Shown in pieces: positions 21,307-24,464 of a stretch of 24,464 nt of DNA (the stretch's first letter is position 1; every line of letters begins with the position of its first letter). A program made the position numbers and the translations under genes. Source of the stretch: a virus; IMG/VR virus record IMGVR_UViG_3300025120_010918, positions 1 through 24,464 of that record. One strand, written 5' to 3'. Under the pieces are notes generated by a model that was not told the origin of the DNA, made no database searches, and saw only the letters and a list, made by a program, of their open reading frames with translations.

Positions 21307-22207
21307 TTTTCACATAGAGCCCACAAGTAAATGCACCTTAGAATGCAAGTTATGTGATAGAACTTGGTTCTATGAAACTTTTAAGCGTAGGAACTTGCAT
21401 GAAATAAACATCGAGCATCTAGCGGACTTCGTTGGTATGAATACAGAAATAAGTTTGTGTGGCAACAATGGAGATCCTATATATCACTCACAGTTTCATG
21501 AACTTTGCCAAAGACTCAAAGATAATAATTGTAGCATACACATACACACAAACGGGTCTGCCAAATCAAAATCTTGGTGGAGCAAACTTAATAATATATT
21601 GACTAAAGACGATTGTATTACTTTTGCACTAGACGGACTGGAAGACACAAACCACCTGTACAGGAAGAATGCCAAATGGGGATCCATTATGTCTGCGATA
21701 AAAACATTAAAGAACAGAAATTTCAAAATGATATGGCAGTTCATTCCTTTCAAACATAATCAACATCAGATACTAGAGGCTGGCAATTTAAGTAAAAAGT
21801 TAGGATTTGATGAATTCAAACTGCTACAGAGTGACAGATGGCTAGGGCAGAAAGACCTCATGCCTGACAGAGAATACGTTGACAATTACTACCAACATCA
21901 AAAGCAAGTTTTAATCAACCCAACTTACACCGCAGGCATGAACCCTGAATGCCTAGTAGATAAAAAGCCAAGTAACCAGATGTACATAGATGCAGAGGGA
22001 GACTTCTATCCTTGCTGTTACATAGGCACCTATAGATACAAGTATAAATCAGTATTCTCCCCGAAACAACAATCATTTAATATAAAGGACAACACATTTA
22101 ACCAAATAATGGAAAACAACAACATAAAAGACTTCTTTGAATCAACAAAACAATTTACTTCTGCTCATGAATGTTGTAAAATACAGTGTGGAGTAAAACA
22201 TGGCTGA
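21299..22207 (+). CDS. Radical SAM enzyme with SPASM-like C-terminal cysteines
   Basis: A 302-aa enzyme that would use a 4Fe-4S cluster and SAM to make a radical. The start, HIEPTSKCTLECKLCDR, holds the CxxxCxxC site (C12, C16, C19). LCGNNGDPIYH stands where the SAM-binding GGE-type motif is expected, then HTNGS and FALDGLED follow in the order of a radical SAM barrel. The end has several cysteines (FYPCCYIG ... HECCKIQC) like an auxiliary-cluster (SPASM/twitch) domain. Such enzymes modify peptides, nucleosides or sugars. The target is unknown. It is wedged between primase and helicase with 8-base overlaps on both sides, so it is co-translated with the replisome genes. Confidence 0.87.
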   Translation: MVNFHIEPTSKCTLECKLCDRTWFYETFKRRNLHEINIEHLADFVGMNTEISLCGNNGDPIYHSQFHELCQRLKDNNCSIHIHTNGSAKSKSWWSKLNNILTKDDCITFALDGLEDTNHLYRKNAKWGSIMSAIKTLKNRNFKMIWQFIPFKHNQHQILEAGNLSKKLGFDEFKLLQSDRWLGQKDLMPDREYVDNYYQHQKQVLINPTYTAGMNPECLVDKKPSNQMYIDAEGDFYPCCYIGTYRYKYKSVFSPKQQSFNIKDNTFNQIMENNNIKDFFESTKQFTSAHECCKIQCGVKHG

Positions 22208-23672
22208 TTATAAAGAACAACACTCGCAGGCTAAGAACTATTCGTTTGATGTGCAGAAATTGTATATCGAGATGCTATTGGCCGATGCAGAATCATTCGC
22301 AAGGGCACAGAACATATTCAAGCCAGAATCTTTTGATCGTAAACTACAACCCATCGCAAAGTTCGTCAAGGACTACATGGACGAATACAAAGTGATGCCG
22401 GAAGTTGATATTGTGAATGCAGAACACGATATCAAACTAAAAACAGCAAAGGACTTAGACCCAGCACACTTCAACTGGCTGTTGGATGAGTTTGAAACAT
22501 TCTCGAGACACAAGGCACTGGAACATGCGATACTTTCGTCTGCGGATCTATTGGAGAAGGGGGACTATGCTCCCGTTGAGGACATGGTCAAGGAAGCAGT
22601 CAATGTAGGACTGACTCGAGACTTAGGCACAGACTACTTTGAAGACCCGAAAGGAAGACTAGAGGCACTCAAGGCAAACAATGGACAGATCAGCACTGGC
22701 TGGAACAACTTAGACAAGAAACTGTTTGGGGGTTTCAACCGTGGAGAACTAAACATCTTTGCAGGTGGATCAGGTGCAGGTAAGAGTTTGTTCTTACAGA
22801 ATCTTGCAGTTAACTGGGCACAGGCTGGACTAAATGTTTGTTACATTTCTTTTGAATTAAGCGAACAACTAACTGCTATGAGATTAGATGCTATGATGAC
22901 AAACATTCCAACAAAGAAAGTGTTTCCTGAAATAGATAATGTAGAAATGAAAGTTAAAATGTTAAAGAAAAAATCAGGTACATTACAGATCAAATACTTG
23001 CCTAGTGGTAGTAACGTGCTAGATGTGAGAACATATTTGAAAGAGCTAGAACTTAAGAACAAGAAAAAAATAGATTGTATACTGATCGACTACTTGGATC
23101 TGATGATGCCAAAGAGCAAACGTATAAGTCCGGCGGACTTGTTCATAAAAGACAAGTATGTGTCTGAGGAACTAAGGAACTTGGTTGTTGAGAAACACTG
23201 TGTATTGGCAACAGCATCACAGTTGAACAGGGCGTCCGTTGAAGAGATAGAGTTTGATCACTCTCACATCTCTGGTGGACTGTCCAAGATACAGACAGCA
23301 GACAACGTGATTGGTATATTCACTAGTAGAGCTATGAAGGAGCGTGGAAGATATCAGATACAGTTCATGAAGACTAGATCCAGTTCGGGTGTAGGACAGA
23401 AAGTAGATTTGGAGTTTGACGTAGATAGTCTGAGAATAAGAGACCTTGCAGATGATCCAGAATACAAACAGTTTGACAAACAACGTAGCACAATATATGA
23501 TTCTCTAAAACAAACATCTAAGGTATCTGCAGGTAATAGCACACCAAAAGATGCGAGACCGGAAGTGCCAGATCCACGTAAGGGTGACACAGTGGGCAAG
23601 GTGAAGGCCACAGTCGAAGGCGGAAAACTGAGACAACTTCTAAACGAACTGCACTCAGATGAAGAACAGTAA
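22200..23672 (+). CDS. 41: Replicative DNA helicase (T4 gp41/DnaB-like)
   Basis: A 490-aa hexameric 5'-3' helicase that drives the replication fork with gp61. The N-terminal domain (about 1-145) is the gp41-type interaction domain. The RecA-like domain starts at TGWNNLDKKLFGGFNRGEL (166-184). Walker A is GGSGAGKS (189-196), and Walker B is ILIDY (294-298) inside CILIDYLDLMMP. ATASQLNR is the motif 3 sensor and QFMKTRSS the arginine/DNA-loop region. The last 70 or so residues are a charged linker (DARPEVPDPRKGD) plus a short helix ending in acidic residues. A GTGGAG ribosome binding site sits before the ATG at 22200. It overlaps endonuclease III by 14 bases. Confidence 0.93.
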   Translation: MADYKEQHSQAKNYSFDVQKLYIEMLLADAESFARAQNIFKPESFDRKLQPIAKFVKDYMDEYKVMPEVDIVNAEHDIKLKTAKDLDPAHFNWLLDEFETFSRHKALEHAILSSADLLEKGDYAPVEDMVKEAVNVGLTRDLGTDYFEDPKGRLEALKANNGQISTGWNNLDKKLFGGFNRGELNIFAGGSGAGKSLFLQNLAVNWAQAGLNVCYISFELSEQLTAMRLDAMMTNIPTKKVFPEIDNVEMKVKMLKKKSGTLQIKYLPSGSNVLDVRTYLKELELKNKKKIDCILIDYLDLMMPKSKRISPADLFIKDKYVSEELRNLVVEKHCVLATASQLNRASVEEIEFDHSHISGGLSKIQTADNVIGIFTSRAMKERGRYQIQFMKTRSSSGVGQKVDLEFDVDSLRIRDLADDPEYKQFDKQRSTIYDSLKQTSKVSAGNSTPKDARPEVPDPRKGDTVGKVKATVEGGKLRQLLNELHSDEEQ

Positions 23673-24333
23673 TGACATCAATTACATATACGAGAAATTA
23701 AGTTCTCTTTATCCAAACTACGCCAATAAAAAACCCAAAGCAAAAATATATTCAAAAGCGTACACTAGCCTCATAGGTGTAATGCTTTCTGCACAATCCC
23801 AAGACAAACGGACAGCGATTGCATGTAGACAGTTATTCTCACTGGCCAACACTCCGGAAGACATGCTCAAACTCACACAAGAAGAAGTGATCGAAGCAAT
23901 TAGGCCTGCCGGGCTGTTCAATGCCAAATCAAAAAATATACTTGCCACTAGCAAGATGTTGTTAGAAGAATTTAGTGGACGGGTACCGCAGACACAAAAA
24001 GAGTTAATGACACTACCTGGTGTTGGACGTAAGAGCTCAGACATAGTGATGCGATTCGTTTTTGGTGAACCACACATAGCGGTGGACACACACGTTTTCA
24101 GAATGCTGTGGAGACTGGGTTGGGCTGACAGCCTAGACGAGGGCAAGGCATCCATCACTGTTAACAACACCACACCTAGCAAGTACAAGTATGGTGCCCA
24201 CATGTGGTTGATAACACATGCCAAATACGTTTGTAAATCCAGAACACCCGTGTGCAATGAATGTGTGATCACTGCCGCTTGTGACAGAAGAGACATCACT
24301 GTTCCCAAGAGCAAATTACGCCAAAAAGTATAA
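23659..24333 (+). CDS. nth: Endonuclease III (DNA glycosylase/AP lyase)
   Basis: A 224-aa base-excision repair enzyme that removes oxidised pyrimidines and cleaves abasic sites. The helix-hairpin-helix LPGVGRKSSDIVM carries the catalytic Lys (K125), and AVDTHV the catalytic Asp (D143). The iron-sulfur cluster ligands are C192-x6-C199-x2-C202-x5-C208, the exact spacing of bacterial Nth. VMLSAQSQDK (41-50) is the conserved N-terminal block. Length is normal (E. coli Nth is 211 aa). T4 itself uses DenV rather than Nth, so this is a different repair solution. The gene starts 14 bases inside the end of the helicase gene and probably shares its transcript. Confidence 0.94.
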   Translation: MKNSNDINYIYEKLSSLYPNYANKKPKAKIYSKAYTSLIGVMLSAQSQDKRTAIACRQLFSLANTPEDMLKLTQEEVIEAIRPAGLFNAKSKNILATSKMLLEEFSGRVPQTQKELMTLPGVGRKSSDIVMRFVFGEPHIAVDTHVFRMLWRLGWADSLDEGKASITVNNTTPSKYKYGAHMWLITHAKYVCKSRTPVCNECVITAACDRRDITVPKSKLRQKV

Positions 24334-24350
24334 CCAAAATAATATACGCA

Positions 24351-24358
24351 GATAAATA
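24351..24358 (+). promoter_or_regulatory. Possible late-type promoter (GATAAATA)
   Basis: GATAAATA differs from the T4 late element TATAAATA at one base. It lies in the 73-base gap after nth and 48 bases before the ATG of the partial gene at 24407. One mismatch in AT-rich DNA is weak evidence. Confidence 0.3.
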
Positions 24359-24406
24359 TTCCTGTCCAGAGCTTTATGCGAGAGGCGATAACAGGCAAAC
24401 ATAGGC

Positions 24407-24464
24407 ATGAAAAATAAAGAACTAAACGACATAACAAGGCTATACGATAGATTCATTAGGCATT
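24407..24464 (+). CDS. Start of an unknown gene (runs off right edge)
   Basis: The first 19 codons of a frame that stays open to the end of the window (MKNKELNDITRLYDRFIRH). They suggest a charged amphipathic helix. No family can be named. No clear ribosome binding site is seen, and an overlapping 13-codon frame begins at 24376 (ATG) and stops at 24417. Only the sequence beyond the edge can confirm this gene. Confidence 0.45.
   Translation, partial: MKNKELNDITRLYDRFIRH

Noticed and set aside
24361-24395. CCTGT ... ACAGG inverted repeat after nth as a terminator
   Set aside because: The stem is only five pairs with a 25-base loop and there is no U-run after it.
23718-24437. A 239-codon open frame on the minus strand
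   Set aside because: It lies opposite the clearly coding nth gene, has a cysteine/leucine/serine-rich composition typical of antisense frames, and shows no motif.
1-24464. Search for tRNA genes, CRISPR arrays, insertion sequences and attachment sites
   Set aside because: No cloverleaf-like unit, regular spaced repeat, transposase or integrase was seen, and the gaps between genes are too short to hide most of these.

Overview
The window looks like part of the genome of a T4-like (Straboviridae/Kyanoviridae-type) myovirus, most likely marine. The evidence is a set of T4-type replication and recombination genes on the right half: the UvsW-type helicase, a probable gp62 clamp-loader subunit, the gp61-type primase and the gp41-type helicase. 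There is also an exact T4-type late promoter (TATAAATA), very tight gene packing and AT-rich sequence. The host cannot be read from this window. A marine cyanobacterium or SAR11-type bacterium is an inference from the overall style.

Positions 1-12988 are a glycan or cell-surface island with no replication genes. A minus-strand arm (1-3958) holds a partial methyltransferase, a GT2-like glycosyltransferase, an extended-SDR nucleotide-sugar epimerase/dehydratase, an FkbM methyltransferase, a capsule-type glycosyltransferase and an SGNH hydrolase-like protein. A compact divergent promoter around 3951-4006 separates it from a plus-strand arm (4009-12988). That arm holds a GT61 glycosyltransferase, two closely related DxD glycosyltransferases, GDP-mannose 4,6-dehydratase, three more members of the capsule-type family, a class B asparagine synthetase and a GNGPS-motif protein. 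Together they could make and attach a 6-deoxy-sugar-containing glycan. Whether the target is the host surface or the virion is unknown.

Positions 13448-19072 form an early, replication-type block. A minus-strand SprT-like metallopeptidase comes first. Then a near-consensus sigma70 promoter (13450-13477) leads into an unknown 453-aa protein, UvsW and a run of small genes that all overlap. Among these are probable gp62, a zinc-finger protein, a 196-aa protein that looks like a miniaturised palm domain of bacterial DNA polymerase III alpha, and a 48-aa basic protein.

Positions 19069-24464 hold a lone minus-strand unknown gene, then a late-promoter-driven structural protein (19476-20279) wedged into the replication block. 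The primase, a radical SAM enzyme, the replicative helicase and endonuclease III follow. The radical SAM gene sits exactly between primase and helicase, with overlapping ends. The window ends in the first codons of another gene.

The items most worth pursuing are the DnaE-palm-like miniature protein, the radical SAM gene inside the primase-helicase operon, the four-member capsule-glycosyltransferase family and the symmetric bidirectional promoter. I saw no tRNA, rRNA, CRISPR array, insertion sequence or convincing intrinsic terminator. No stretch over 300 bases lacks a gene.
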